The translations under genes were made by a program, and so were the position numbers. From Flavobacterium daejeonense DSM 17708 (GTDB lineage: Bacteria > Bacteroidota > Bacteroidia > Flavobacteriales > Flavobacteriaceae), in assembly GCF_000425425.1 (NCBI RefSeq), contig NZ_AUDK01000021.1, positions 28,901-92,900 of the forward strand: 64,000 nucleotides of DNA, given 5' to 3'. Each line of letters starts with the position of its first letter. The first letter of the stretch is position 1. Positions 1 through 7,777 of this stretch are shown in pieces. The notes beneath the pieces were generated by a model. The model saw nothing but the letters and a program-made list of their open reading frames with translations. It was not told the origin of the DNA and ran no database searches.

Positions 1-923
1 GGACAAGAAGCAGCGTGACGTGGCAAACGGATTACACGAACATCATGCGTAAAATATTTTCCTCCAAATTGCGCTCCAATGGCACTTTCCTGGCAAATTT
101 GCTGTACTCTTTTTTCCCATTCCAAATCACGGAAAGCCTGACCGGCCATGTTTCCGCTGGTTGGTAAATTGTCATAATATCCGGCTGATGCTTTTTTAAC
201 GGCGGCCAAATTCGCTTCGGCAGAAGTCCCTCCAATTACTAGAGCCAGGTGATAAGGCGGGCAGGCAGAAGTCCCTAAATCCATTATTTTAGCACGAATG
301 AAAGCATCTAATGATTTTTCGTTAAGCAACGACTTCGTTTGTTGGTATAAATAGGTTTTGTTAGCCGAACCTCCTCCTTTTGCTAAAAACAAAAATTCAT
401 AAGAATCTCCTTTTTTTGCATAAATATCAACCTGAGCCGGAAGATTGGAACCGGAGTTCTTTTCTTCAAACATGCTGATAGGTACAATTTGAGAATAACG
501 AAGATTTCTCTCCTGATAGGTATTAAAAATCCCTTTTGAGAGCCATTCAGCATCATCAACACCTGTGTATACGTTTTCTCCTTTTTTTGCCATTACAATC
601 GCTGTTCCGGTGTCCTGACAGGAAGGTAATTGTCCGTCAATGGCCACAGCAGCGTTTTGTAACAAATTATAAGCCACAAATCTGTCGTTATCGGTTGCTT
701 CCGGATCGTCCAAAATTGCTTTTAATTTTTCTAAATGAGAAGTTCGCAACATAAAAGAAACGTCTTTCATGGCTTCCTGAGAAAGTAATTCCAAGCCTTT
801 AGGGTCAACAGTTAGGATTTCGCGATCTCCTAGTTTTTCTACTTTTACGTAGTCAGAAGTTATTTTACGGTATTGGGTATCGTCTTTTAAAATTGGATAA
901 GGATCCTGATAAATAAAGTCCAT
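1..923 (-). CDS. Class I (iron-sulfur) fumarate hydratase, N-terminal part
   Basis: Interconverts fumarate and malate in the TCA cycle, using a [4Fe-4S] cluster. The gene starts with ATG at 923 and runs off the window start, so only about 307 of the roughly 530 residues usual for class I fumarases are visible. Two cluster-type cysteines can be seen, in [10 protein letters not shown] (about residue 102) and [16 protein letters not shown] (about residue 221). The motif KGGGSANK precedes the second. A TATATTTG sequence at 943-950 resembles the Bacteroidota -7 promoter element, which suggests its own transcript. The preceding small-gene unit ends in a hairpin at 1032-1064, which supports independent transcription. 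The cysteine context fits class I and excludes the cluster-free class II (FumC) family. Confidence 0.93.
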   Translation of the reverse strand, partial: MDFIYQDPYPILKDDTQYRKITSDYVKVEKLGDREILTVDPKGLELLSQEAMKDVSFMLRTSHLEKLKAILDDPEATDNDRFVAYNLLQNAAVAIDGQLPSCQDTGTAIVMAKKGENVYTGVDDAEWLSKGIFNTYQERNLRYSQIVPISMFEEKNSGSNLPAQVDIYAKKGDSYEFLFLAKGGGSANKTYLYQQTKSLLNEKSLDAFIRAKIMDLGTSACPPYHLALVIGGTSAEANLAAVKKASAGYYDNLPTSGNMAGQAFRDLEWEKRVQQICQESAIGAQFGGKYFTHDVRVIRLPRHAASC

Positions 924-942
924 TAGTATTTTATTTTTTTGA

Positions 943-950
943 CAAATATA
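943..950 (-). promoter_or_regulatory. Candidate -7 element of the fumarase promoter
   Basis: On the minus strand the sequence reads TATATTTG, matching the TAnnTTTG -7 consensus described for Bacteroides and Flavobacterium. It lies 19 bases upstream of the fumarase ATG. I found no clear TTG -33 partner at 17-23 bases, so this is a half-site only. Confidence 0.35.
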
Positions 951-1031
951 AAAATTATTTAGCGTAGCCACAGTCTTTTAACAGCTGTGATTCTTTCGTA
1001 AAATCAAACTTTTTGTTACAAAAACAAGCAA

Positions 1032-1064
1032 AAAGAGATGATATTTATGCAATACCATCTCTTT
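1032..1064 (-). terminator. Hairpin terminator after the small-protein pair
   Basis: AAAGAGATG (1032-1040) pairs with CATCTCTTT (1056-1064), with further possible pairing inside the loop. On the minus strand it is followed by a T-rich tract. It lies just downstream of the stop of the 23-residue gene at 1090 and upstream of fumarase, so it separates these transcripts. Confidence 0.6.
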
Positions 1065-1089
1065 GTTTTTACGATTAATGTTTTAAAAA

Positions 1090-1161
1090 CTAGCTTAATA
1101 GGCTGGTAACTAAAAATAAAATCATTAACCCTATCGCGATGTACTTAGTGTATTTTGACAT
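1090..1161 (-). CDS. 23-residue putative small membrane protein
   Basis: ATG at 1161 to TAG at 1090 encodes MSKYTKYIAIGLMILFLVTS followed by LLS: a short polar start and then one hydrophobic helix long enough to cross a membrane. I know no function. It starts 27 bases after the stop of the 56-residue lipoprotein gene, on the same strand, and shares a similar K-Y-x-K-(Y/H)-I-A start, so the two look co-transcribed. A terminator-like hairpin follows. The small size makes a chance reading frame possible; the in-frame hydrophobic helix and the placement are the only support. Confidence 0.4.
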   Translation of the reverse strand: MSKYTKYIAIGLMILFLVTSLLS

Positions 1162-1188
1162 TTTTATTATTGGTTTAAGTTATTAGAA

Positions 1189-1359
1189 TTATTTATTATG
1201 GCCTGGTGCATAGTATTTGGCACTTTTACTTCCTGTCATTTTTTTAGCCTGTCCCGGAGGTATTTTTCCTGAAGGTGTTGTGGTTATCGGATGAATTCGG
1301 CAACTCATTAAACTACTAAGTAAAAATAGCAAAGCTATGTGTTTTGAATATTTCTTCAT
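1189..1359 (-). CDS. Small lipoprotein with a PPGQAKK motif (family often labelled quinol oxidase subunit 4)
   Basis: ATG at 1359 gives a 56-residue protein. It has a lysine-bearing start, a hydrophobic stretch ending LMSC (lipobox, cysteine at about residue 20), then a Pro/Thr-rich segment, the motif PPGQAKKMTGSKSAKYYAPGH and a stop. I recall small Bacteroidota lipoproteins with this PPGQAKK...SAK...APG pattern; many are annotated as quinol oxidase subunit 4, although nothing in the sequence supports that label. Its likely role is unknown, probably exported and lipid-anchored. It is paired with the tiny gene at 1090-1161. Confidence 0.7.
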   Translation of the reverse strand: MKKYSKHIALLFLLSSLMSCRIHPITTTPSGKIPPGQAKKMTGSKSAKYYAPGHNK

Positions 1360-1464
1360 TTTATACGATTTGGGTAAATATAAAATTTGTTTTTTTATCG
1401 TTTCAAAAGAATGAAAAATAGATTAGATATCCTATTATCGTTTAAGATATATTTATCATTTTTA

Positions 1465-2904
1465 TTAAAAAAACCAACTTGCCACGAAAATCGCAGTAAT
1501 CACACAAATCACATCTACCAAAAGCATGGTTGGCAAGGCGTAGCGGGTATTTTTAATATTTACAGAACCAAAATAAACCGCGATGACATAAAAGGTACTT
1601 TCGGCGCTGCATTGGAAAATGCTGCTCAAACGTCCTGTTAAAGAATCCGCACCAAAAGTATTCATCGAATCAATCAAAAATCCTCTCGAACCTGCAGAGC
1701 TAAAAGGTCTGAGCAAAGCCACAGGCAATGCATCTACAATTTCTTTATTGACGCCCATATTGGAGAATACAAATCCAAGTCCGTTACTGATAATTTCGAA
1801 TAAACCGCTGTTTCTAAACAAGGAAATGGCGACTAACATCCCCAAAACATAAGGGAAAATAGTCACTCCGGTTTTTACTCCGTTGTTAGCACCGGAAACA
1901 AAAGCATCAAAAACGGTGGTTTTGGCTTCGGTAAATTTCTTTTCTTTCATAAAGGAAAAGACCAAGGTAATGATGATAATTCCCAATAAAATTAAAGCCG
2001 AAAGATTTGTTGTAAAATAGTTTTTTCCAATTAAATCCAAATGATTTACATACATTAATAACCCAATAATCGCTGCAATTAAAGCCATCAAAGCAGCCAC
2101 AAGGGAAACACTTTTGAAATTGATTTTCTGTCTGGCTCCTACAATCAAAAATGCCGCAATAGTTCCAATAAACGAGGTGATAATACAAGGCAGCATCACA
2201 TCGGCTGGGTTGGCTGCATTGGCCGCTGCACGATAACCAATGATAGAAGTGGCAATAAGTGTCAATCCCGAAGCATGCAAGCACATAAACATAATTTGGG
2301 CATCGCTGGCCTTGTCTTTTTCAGGATTGAGTTCCTGCAAACTTTCCATGGCTTTTAATCCAAAAGGCGTTGCAGCCGAATCCAATCCTAAGAAATTGGC
2401 AGCAAAATTAAGCGTCATATATGAAATGGACGGATGGTTTTTTGGGATACTAGGAAATACTTTCACAAAAACCGGACTCAAGACTTGAGCCAGTTTTCCC
2501 GATGCTCCCGAAATAATTAACAATTCCATCAAACCACAAAAGAAAGCCAGATAAGCAATCAATGGAAGAATTAAATCGACCAAAGTACTTTTACAAGTTG
2601 GTAACAAACCATCCGATTTTTGAATTCCGCTGAATATTTTAACCGTTTTGTTTTTGTAAACATAAGTGGTGTCTGCATTGAGCGTATCCCGATTGATAAT
2701 CATCGTTTGATCTGGTGCATTTTTGATACTGTCTTTGATAAAAGCAGGTAGTTCTTCGGCGTATTTTTCGGCAATTAAAATGGGATCGTCTTTTTTTCCA
2801 TTCAATGCGCTATCAATTGTATAAGTCTCTGATGTGAACAAACTCACCACAATAAAGGCAATAGACGAAATAAATATTGCCAGCCAAAATCTGCTTAATA
2901 CCAT
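1465..2904 (-). CDS. Nucleoside recognition (Gate) domain membrane protein, SpmA-SpmB-like
   Basis: A 479-residue polytopic inner-membrane protein. After a first transmembrane helix (about residues 7-24) comes a periplasmic-looking segment of about 75 residues. Two Gate-type halves follow, resembling SpmA (about 105-270) and SpmB (about 300-479) of spore-forming bacteria but fused in one chain; fusions of this length are common in Bacteroidota. Recognisable pieces are GLDSAATPFGLKAMESLQEL in the first half and RPFSSAGSRGF in the second. The substrate is unknown; the family is linked to transport of nucleosides or other small molecules. It stands alone: the flanking minus-strand genes are separated by 105 and 116 bases. 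Confidence 0.85.
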   Translation of the reverse strand: MVLSRFWLAIFISSIAFIVVSLFTSETYTIDSALNGKKDDPILIAEKYAEELPAFIKDSIKNAPDQTMIINRDTLNADTTYVYKNKTVKIFSGIQKSDGLLPTCKSTLVDLILPLIAYLAFFCGLMELLIISGASGKLAQVLSPVFVKVFPSIPKNHPSISYMTLNFAANFLGLDSAATPFGLKAMESLQELNPEKDKASDAQIMFMCLHASGLTLIATSIIGYRAAANAANPADVMLPCIITSFIGTIAAFLIVGARQKINFKSVSLVAALMALIAAIIGLLMYVNHLDLIGKNYFTTNLSALILLGIIIITLVFSFMKEKKFTEAKTTVFDAFVSGANNGVKTGVTIFPYVLGMLVAISLFRNSGLFEIISNGLGFVFSNMGVNKEIVDALPVALLRPFSSAGSRGFLIDSMNTFGADSLTGRLSSIFQCSAESTFYVIAVYFGSVNIKNTRYALPTMLLVDVICVITAIFVASWFF

Positions 2905-2932
2905 AATTTTTTAATTTTTGTAAAAATAATAA

Positions 2933-3021
2933 TTCAATGTCAATCTCAATCTAAAAAATCAATTTCAATCCAAAAAGGAGTTTTTTTATTGTTATTGAAT
3001 TTTGTAATTGTTATTGAAATT
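2933..3021. repeat. Intergenic stutter repeat with inverted arms
   Basis: The spacer holds short units repeated with drift: TCAAT-type words on the left (2933-2969) and ATTGTTATTGA twice on the right (2988-3021). The arms are complementary, for example AATTTCAAT (2961-2969) with ATTGAAATT (3013-3021), so the transcript could fold. It lies between the exonuclease start side and the Gate-protein gene and resembles similar spacers elsewhere in this window. Confidence 0.5.
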
Positions 3022-3734
3022 TACACATGAATAATCTCATCCTCAATCAGTAAATCTTCTCTTCGTAAACGAAGGAAAATCTGTGCCACGGCTATGGTGT
3101 CTTTTTCGCAATAGGTCACAATGCGGTCAATGTCTTTTTCCACATAAAAAACATGCCCTACCTGACTGCCGTCGATATCGCCTTTTGGCGAAGGAATTCC
3201 CAGTACTTTACACATCAGTTTTAAAGAAGTGAAATGCTTGTAATCGCCAAATTTCCATAATTCCAAAGTGTCCAAATGAGGAATTTCCCATGGTTTTTTG
3301 CCAAAAAGATTCAGCTTGTCCGGTATCGCAATACCGTTGATAATCATTCGGCGCGCCAAAAACGGAATGTCAAATTCTTTGGCATTGTGTCCGCACAGTA
3401 AATGCTGAGATCCGTTGAAATGGTTGTTCAGCAAATTGTTAAAATCCTTCAAAAGTTTAGCTTCATCACCAAAAAAAGAAGTGACTCTAAAGTTGCGAAC
3501 ATCGCCTTTAATGACAAAAAAACCAACAGATATACAGACAATTTTTCCAAATTCGGCCCAAATTCCGGCACGGTCATAAAACTCCTCGGCTGAGAAATCA
3601 TCCTTGCGCTGGTATTGGGTTTTTTGTTCGTACAAAGCCTGCATGTCGCTGTCCAATTCGTTAAAATCGGCTGTTTCCGGAACCGTTTCAATGTCCAGAA
3701 AGAGAATATTATTGAGATTTATTTTTTCTATCAT
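3021..3734 (-). CDS. 3'-5' exonuclease, DnaQ/PolB-like ribonuclease H fold
   Basis: A 237-residue stand-alone proofreading-type exonuclease. The three DEDDy motifs are visible: Exo I in FLDIETVPE (about residue 13), Exo II around GHNAKEFDIPFLARR (about 115-130) and Exo III in YCEKDTIAVAQ (about 208). Two-metal hydrolysis of DNA or RNA 3' ends is expected; the substrate cannot be deduced. The serine hydrolase gene's TGA overlaps this gene's ATG at 3731-3734; since the exonuclease is upstream... in transcription order the hydrolase (start 4909) comes first and the exonuclease follows, so translation is probably coupled. Confidence 0.87.
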   Translation of the reverse strand: MIEKINLNNILFLDIETVPETADFNELDSDMQALYEQKTQYQRKDDFSAEEFYDRAGIWAEFGKIVCISVGFFVIKGDVRNFRVTSFFGDEAKLLKDFNNLLNNHFNGSQHLLCGHNAKEFDIPFLARRMIINGIAIPDKLNLFGKKPWEIPHLDTLELWKFGDYKHFTSLKLMCKVLGIPSPKGDIDGSQVGHVFYVEKDIDRIVTYCEKDTIAVAQIFLRLRREDLLIEDEIIHV

Positions 3735-4909
3735 AACGATGGATTTTGGTATGAATTGTTTTTCTGAGCCAGCATTTTATAGGTCTCTTCCAGATAAATG
3801 TAAAAATCATCATTGTGCGGATTGCCGCTTGAACTCTTAATTTCCCGATGTCCCAGTCGGACAACAATTAAATGATCTTCCGGAATTACAATGACATATT
3901 GTCCTAAATGCCCGCGCATGTAGTACACTTTTTTGTTTTTAAACTGACATAGCCACCAGCCGTAACCGTATTGAGGAGAATCTTTAAAGCGTGGTCGCAC
4001 CGATTTTGCCACAAAACTACTGTCTAAAATAGTTTTTCCGTTCCATTTTCCATGTTGTAAATAGAGTTTGCCAAAACGCGCAAAATCCCTGGCATTACTG
4101 GCAATGCAGCAAAAAGCTTTGACCAATCCTTTTTTATCGGTTTGCCAAAAAGCATCACTTTTGGCTCCCATAGGTTTCCAAAAAGATTCCGAAACATAAT
4201 CAGCCAATGGTTTTCCGGTGGCTTTTTCGATACACATGGCCAAAAGTTGGGTGTTGCCACTCAGATATTTATACTGTTTTCCGGGTGTTTCAACATTTTT
4301 TAAATTCAAAATTACCGGTTTTAAATCTTCATCAAAATAGGCTTGAGTTGTCACCGAAAAGGGGTCATAGTAGGCTTCGTCCCAATTCAATCCCGAAGCC
4401 ATCGAAGCCAGGTCTCCAACGGTCATTTGTGCCGATTTTCCTTTAGAAAATTCCAGAAAAAAATCGGCTACTTTTTGATCTAAACTTTGAATTTTTCCAT
4501 CCATAATTGCCTTTCCAAGTGCTGAAGTTACGATGCTTTTGGCCATGGAAAAGGAATTGGATTTGGAGTCTTTGCTGTAATTATCATAATAGTTTTCGTT
4601 CCAGATACAATCATTTTTGATAATTAAAAAAGCTACAGTTCCCGTTTTTTGATGTGTTTTTTCAAGTCTTTCTGTTGGTCTTACTCGATTGTAATCTTTG
4701 GCAATAGGCCAAGGTTGCGGTTGATTGCTTTTTTGAATAATAGAGTTGTCAAAATATTGATAATCATCTAAAAAAGCAGTAGAATGTCCGTTGAAATACG
4801 TTATTCTGACAGCTCGTAATAAATAATCTTTTTTGAAAATATAGAGGGAAAGAATCAAAACTGCTATAAATACTAGTAATCTAAACAGAAATTTTTTGAC
4901 TTTTTTCAT
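3731..4909 (-). CDS. Serine hydrolase, class C beta-lactamase/penicillin-binding-protein fold
   Basis: A 392-residue protein with an N-terminal membrane anchor or uncleaved signal (about residues 7-25) and a beta-lactamase-like domain. The nucleophile motif SxxK is SMAK (Ser121, Lys124), the second motif is a Y-x-S/N type in YKYLSGN (about 213-219), and the third is HLG in MRGHLGQY (about 335). Such proteins act in the periplasm on peptidoglycan-derived peptides, esters or other amides. Homologues are rarely true beta-lactamases, so resistance should not be inferred. Its TGA overlaps the exonuclease ATG by four bases. Confidence 0.85.
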   Translation of the reverse strand: MKKVKKFLFRLLVFIAVLILSLYIFKKDYLLRAVRITYFNGHSTAFLDDYQYFDNSIIQKSNQPQPWPIAKDYNRVRPTERLEKTHQKTGTVAFLIIKNDCIWNENYYDNYSKDSKSNSFSMAKSIVTSALGKAIMDGKIQSLDQKVADFFLEFSKGKSAQMTVGDLASMASGLNWDEAYYDPFSVTTQAYFDEDLKPVILNLKNVETPGKQYKYLSGNTQLLAMCIEKATGKPLADYVSESFWKPMGAKSDAFWQTDKKGLVKAFCCIASNARDFARFGKLYLQHGKWNGKTILDSSFVAKSVRPRFKDSPQYGYGWWLCQFKNKKVYYMRGHLGQYVIVIPEDHLIVVRLGHREIKSSSGNPHNDDFYIYLEETYKMLAQKNNSYQNPSL

Positions 4910-4965
4910 GTATCTGGAGTTTGTTCAGTACGAATTTACATAAAAAATAAAAGGAAATATTTTTG

Positions 4966-5451
4966 TTAGAACAAAAGTTCTTGTCTTCGGGCTGGATTTT
5001 CGTGTTCCAATAACCATTTTTTGCGCCACAATCCGCCGGCATAACCCGTGAGCGAACCATCGCTGCCGATAACTCTGTGGCAGGGAACCACAATCCACAA
5101 CGGATTTTTACCATTGGCGGAAGCAACCGCCCGAATGGCTTTGACATCGCCTAATTTTTTGGATAAGTCCAAATAACTGATGGTTTTTCCAAAGGGAATT
5201 TTGATTAAAGCTTTCCATACTTTTTGTTGAAAATCAGTTCCGGAAGGATTCAGTTTAAAACTGAAATCAGTTCTTTTTCCTTCGAAATAATCATTCAATT
5301 GAGAAACGGCTTGCTGTAAAACTTCAGGGATATTTTCAGAAATGCTGCCTTCATCAGCAATTGAAATAACCGAAATTCCGTATTCATCGCCTTGGATTTT
5401 GGCAATACCAAGTGGAGTTTTAATATAAACAGTTGATTTTTCTTCAGACAT
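4966..5451 (-). CDS. ogt: Methylated-DNA--protein-cysteine methyltransferase
   Basis: A 161-residue suicide DNA repair protein that moves an alkyl group from O6-alkylguanine (or O4-alkylthymine) to its own cysteine. The active-site motif is VVPCHRVIG, with Cys134. The preceding GKTISYLDLSKKLGDVKAIRAVA region contains the helix-turn-helix and arginine finger, and GYAGGLWRKKWLLEHE forms the usual C-terminus. The length matches Ogt-type proteins lacking an Ada regulatory domain. The gene starts 10 bases after the LysR stop on the same strand, suggesting co-transcription. Confidence 0.93.
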   Translation of the reverse strand: MSEEKSTVYIKTPLGIAKIQGDEYGISVISIADEGSISENIPEVLQQAVSQLNDYFEGKRTDFSFKLNPSGTDFQQKVWKALIKIPFGKTISYLDLSKKLGDVKAIRAVASANGKNPLWIVVPCHRVIGSDGSLTGYAGGLWRKKWLLEHENPARRQELLF

Positions 5452-5461
5452 TTTTCAAATC

Positions 5462-6334
5462 TTATGAGGTTAAAAATGCGATGGCTTCCTGAGCAATTTC
5501 CGAGGGATTTCCTTTTGGTGTAGCCAATAAAATATCCGTAAAAAGAGCCGTTTTTTTGAGTTCTACGAATTCTAATTCGGGAAAATTATGTGTTTTTTGG
5601 ATGGTTGTAGGAACGATAGAAACGCCCAGCCCGTTTTTAACCAACTGAATTATCGACGATATATTGTTAGACTCGTGGACGACTTTGGGATTAAATCCGT
5701 ATTGCGAGCAAATTTGCAACAAGGCATCGTAAAACTGTGGCGCATAATCTTTGTTGAAAAATACAAAAGTTTCCTCTTTCAATCGGGTAAAATCTGCTTC
5801 GGAATGAATGTCGTATCGATTTCGATTAAAAACAAGTGAAAAACTGTCTCTGAACCATAATTTTGACTCGATTTTGGGCGAATGCAAAGGCGCGCGAATA
5901 ATTCCTAAATCGATTTTACCGCTTTCTAAAGCCGCAATTTGTTTGACAGTCGGGACTTCGTACAATCGGAAATTAACATAAGGATATTTATTCGATAAAA
6001 ATTGAATCAGCTTGGAAATATCGCCTGAAAAAGTCGAACTCACATAGGCAATCCGGAATTCACCGCTTTGATTTTCGCTGATTTTTTTAGTCGTTTGGTT
6101 GATTCGCTCCAAATTCTGCAACAATTCCTGAATTTCTTTTTGGTAATATTTTCCGGCATCGGTTAGGATTACGCGTTTGTTGTTTCGCTCAAAAAGTGTG
6201 GCTCCTAATTCCGTTTCCAGTTCTTTAATTTGACGGCTCAAAGGAGGTTGGGAAATGAATAATTTATCGGCGGCGCGAACAAAACTCAGTTCTTCCGCTA
6301 ATTTGAGAAAATATTTTAAATGCCGTAATTCCAT
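5462..6334 (-). CDS. LysR-family transcriptional regulator
   Basis: A 290-residue regulator with the winged helix-turn-helix at residues 1-60 (ELRHLKYFLKLAEELSF, then AADKLFISQPPLSRQIKELE) and a periplasmic-binding-protein-like effector domain after about residue 90. The co-inducer is unknown. It is transcribed away from the methyltransferase at 6423 with 88 bases between, the classical arrangement for a LysR protein controlling its divergent neighbour. The alkylguanine methyltransferase follows it by 10 bases. Confidence 0.92.
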   Translation of the reverse strand: MELRHLKYFLKLAEELSFVRAADKLFISQPPLSRQIKELETELGATLFERNNKRVILTDAGKYYQKEIQELLQNLERINQTTKKISENQSGEFRIAYVSSTFSGDISKLIQFLSNKYPYVNFRLYEVPTVKQIAALESGKIDLGIIRAPLHSPKIESKLWFRDSFSLVFNRNRYDIHSEADFTRLKEETFVFFNKDYAPQFYDALLQICSQYGFNPKVVHESNNISSIIQLVKNGLGVSIVPTTIQKTHNFPELEFVELKKTALFTDILLATPKGNPSEIAQEAIAFLTS

Positions 6335-6396
6335 AAATACTTGTTAGGTATTATTTGTTGACAAAATAAGCATTTTTATGTTATATATAAAAATTA

Positions 6397-6404
6397 TAGG
6401 TTTG
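6397..6404 (+). promoter_or_regulatory. Candidate -7 element for the methyltransferase
   Basis: TAGGTTTG matches TAnnTTTG and lies 18 bases before the ATG at 6423. If used, transcription starts near 6410, which would exclude the upstream in-frame ATG at 6378. I see no TTG at the usual -33 spacing, so activation by the divergent LysR protein is plausible but unproven. Confidence 0.35.
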
Positions 6405-6422
6405 TTAAAAAAATTAGTTATT

Positions 6423-7130
6423 ATGAAAAAATCAACAGTAAAAGAAATCAGAGAACGTTTTGATAACGAGGTGGAACGATTCTCTAATTTGGAAACAGGG
6501 CAGGTGGCGACTATGGATGCCAAAATGGTTTTAGAATTGATTACTTGTACGGCCAGAGCTGTAAAACCGCAGGCTAAAACGATTTTGGACATAGGCTGTG
6601 GCGCGGGGAATTATACTTTGAAAATGCTTTCTAAAGTGCCGGATTTAGATTGTACTTTGATTGATTTGAGCCAAAATATGTTAGATAAAGCACAGGAACG
6701 CGTTTCGCAAGAAACAAGCGGAAAAGTGGAAAGTATTCAGGGCGATATTAGGGATGTGATCTTGCCACAGAATCATTTTGATATTATTTTGGCAGGAGCC
6801 GTTTTGCATCATTTGCGAGAGGATGCTGATTGGGAATTGGTTTTCCAAAAATTGTTCGACAGTTTAACGCCGGGAGGCTGTTTGTTAATTTCTGATTTAT
6901 TGGTTCAGGATCATCCGGAAGTCAATAAATTAGTTTGGAAAATGTATGCGAATTATTTGCAACAGCATGGAGGAGCGGAGTATCAACAAAAAGTATTTGA
7001 TTATATTGAAAAAGAAGATACGCCAAGGTCAATGTTTTTTCAATTAGATATGATGAAAAAAGTAGGTTTTTCCAGTGTCGAAATTTTGCATAAAAATGCC
7101 TGTTTTGGAGCTTTCGGCGGGATTAAGTAG
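6423..7130 (+). CDS. Class I SAM-dependent methyltransferase
   Basis: A 235-residue cytosolic methyltransferase. Motif I, which binds S-adenosylmethionine, is ILDIGCGAGNYTLKML; a following acidic loop is LIDLSQNMLDKAQ; the post-motif strand is FDIILAGAVLHHL. The substrate cannot be told from sequence; the fold is the small-molecule methyltransferase type. I chose ATG 6423 over the in-frame ATG at 6378, because the extra residues are not conserved-looking and a -7-like TAGGTTTG lies between the two. It is divergent from the LysR gene and followed by a strong terminator hairpin. Confidence 0.85.
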   Translation: MKKSTVKEIRERFDNEVERFSNLETGQVATMDAKMVLELITCTARAVKPQAKTILDIGCGAGNYTLKMLSKVPDLDCTLIDLSQNMLDKAQERVSQETSGKVESIQGDIRDVILPQNHFDIILAGAVLHHLREDADWELVFQKLFDSLTPGGCLLISDLLVQDHPEVNKLVWKMYANYLQQHGGAEYQQKVFDYIEKEDTPRSMFFQLDMMKKVGFSSVEILHKNACFGAFGGIK

Positions 7131-7166
7131 TTTAAAATTACAAAATCCGGTAAATTATAAAAGAAG

Positions 7167-7194
7167 AAAACCATCTCAATTTAGAGATGGTTTT
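7167..7194 (+). terminator. Rho-independent terminator after the methyltransferase
   Basis: AAAACCATCTC (7167-7177) pairs with GAGATGGTTTT (7184-7194) across a six-base loop, followed by further T residues. It lies 37 bases after the methyltransferase stop. Confidence 0.8.
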
Positions 7195-7203
7195 TGTGTG
7201 TTT

Positions 7204-7280
7204 AGCCCTGATGGAAACGGCATCCTTTATGTTTTTTCTTTAAAAACATAAAGATATAGTGAACAGCAGGAAATAGCTCC
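7204..7280. ncRNA. Structured intergenic element, possibly a recurrent Flavobacterium repeat
   Basis: The element reads AGCCCTGATGGAAACGGCAT, then CC, then a perfect 12-base hairpin, CTTTATGTTTTT (7225-7236) with AAAAACATAAAG (7242-7253), then GTGAACAGCAGGAAATAGCT and CC. The two flanks share GGAAA-x(1-2)-GC cores arranged symmetrically around the hairpin. I recall very similar flanks (GATGGAAACGGCATCC ... AGCGGGAAATAGCTCC) near many genes in Flavobacterium genomes, with a variable central stem; this is memory, not a search. It could be a structured RNA, a mobile repeat or a terminator-like element. Its strand is not determined. Confidence 0.45.
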
Positions 7281-7305
7281 ATATTTTAAATCGGCTGACC
7301 TTTAA

Positions 7306-7713
7306 TTATTTTATCGTTGAGTTGATATAGGCTTCTAAACCCTGTAATTCCTTATCAGAGAAAGTTTTTGTCAAATTCAGATTTGCCTGCATCACGGCAA
7401 ATTGCGAAGGATCTACAATAGCTTCGCTTTCACCTTTAAGGAATGTAACCATATTTCCGTTTTTTTCTTTGTATATTTTCGCTATTTCGGTTAAGCTGGG
7501 ACCAATTAGTTTTTCATCGGTTTTGTGACAGGAAATGCAGTTTCCTTTGCTTTCAAAAATTACTTTTCCCAGTTCTTCAGGAGCTAATTCTTTATCTTCT
7601 GCAGCAACGGTCGTTTGTTCTTCTGTTGGTTCCTGTTTCCCAAAAGATTCCTGACTTTCTTTTTTACAGGAAAATACAATAAGAGTCAAACTAAGGAGTA
7701 TTATTTTTTTCAT
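7306..7713 (-). CDS. Lipoprotein c-type cytochrome (monoheme)
   Basis: A 135-residue exported electron carrier. The signal ends in a lipobox, IVFSC (cysteine about residue 16), so the protein should be lipid-anchored in the envelope. A Glu/Thr-rich linker follows, then one heme-binding motif, CISCH (about residue 60). The axial methionine is probably in YKEKNGNMVTFLKG or the later FAVMQANL. The closing helix, LQGLEAYINSTIK, is typical of class I cytochromes c. It lies 64 bases downstream of hemB on the same strand, perhaps read through from the heme operon. Confidence 0.88.
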   Translation of the reverse strand: MKKIILLSLTLIVFSCKKESQESFGKQEPTEEQTTVAAEDKELAPEELGKVIFESKGNCISCHKTDEKLIGPSLTEIAKIYKEKNGNMVTFLKGESEAIVDPSQFAVMQANLNLTKTFSDKELQGLEAYINSTIK

Positions 7714-7777
7714 CTTTTTATAATTTTATTCTCAAATGTACATTTTCTTTTAAAGATAACAAATGACAAATATCAGT

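Noticed and set aside
1907..2284. Minus-strand frame of 125 codons inside the Gate-protein gene
   Set aside because: It is a shadow of the well-supported frame on the same strand, with Cys/Tyr/His-rich composition and no domain.
3731..4909. Beta-lactamase resistance gene
   Set aside because: Only the general serine hydrolase motifs are present; anchored class C-like proteins of this kind are usually not resistance enzymes.
6378..6422. Longer start for the methyltransferase at 6378
   Set aside because: The extra 15 residues are hydrophobic and unlike the family start, and the -7-like TAGGTTTG at 6397-6404 lies within them.
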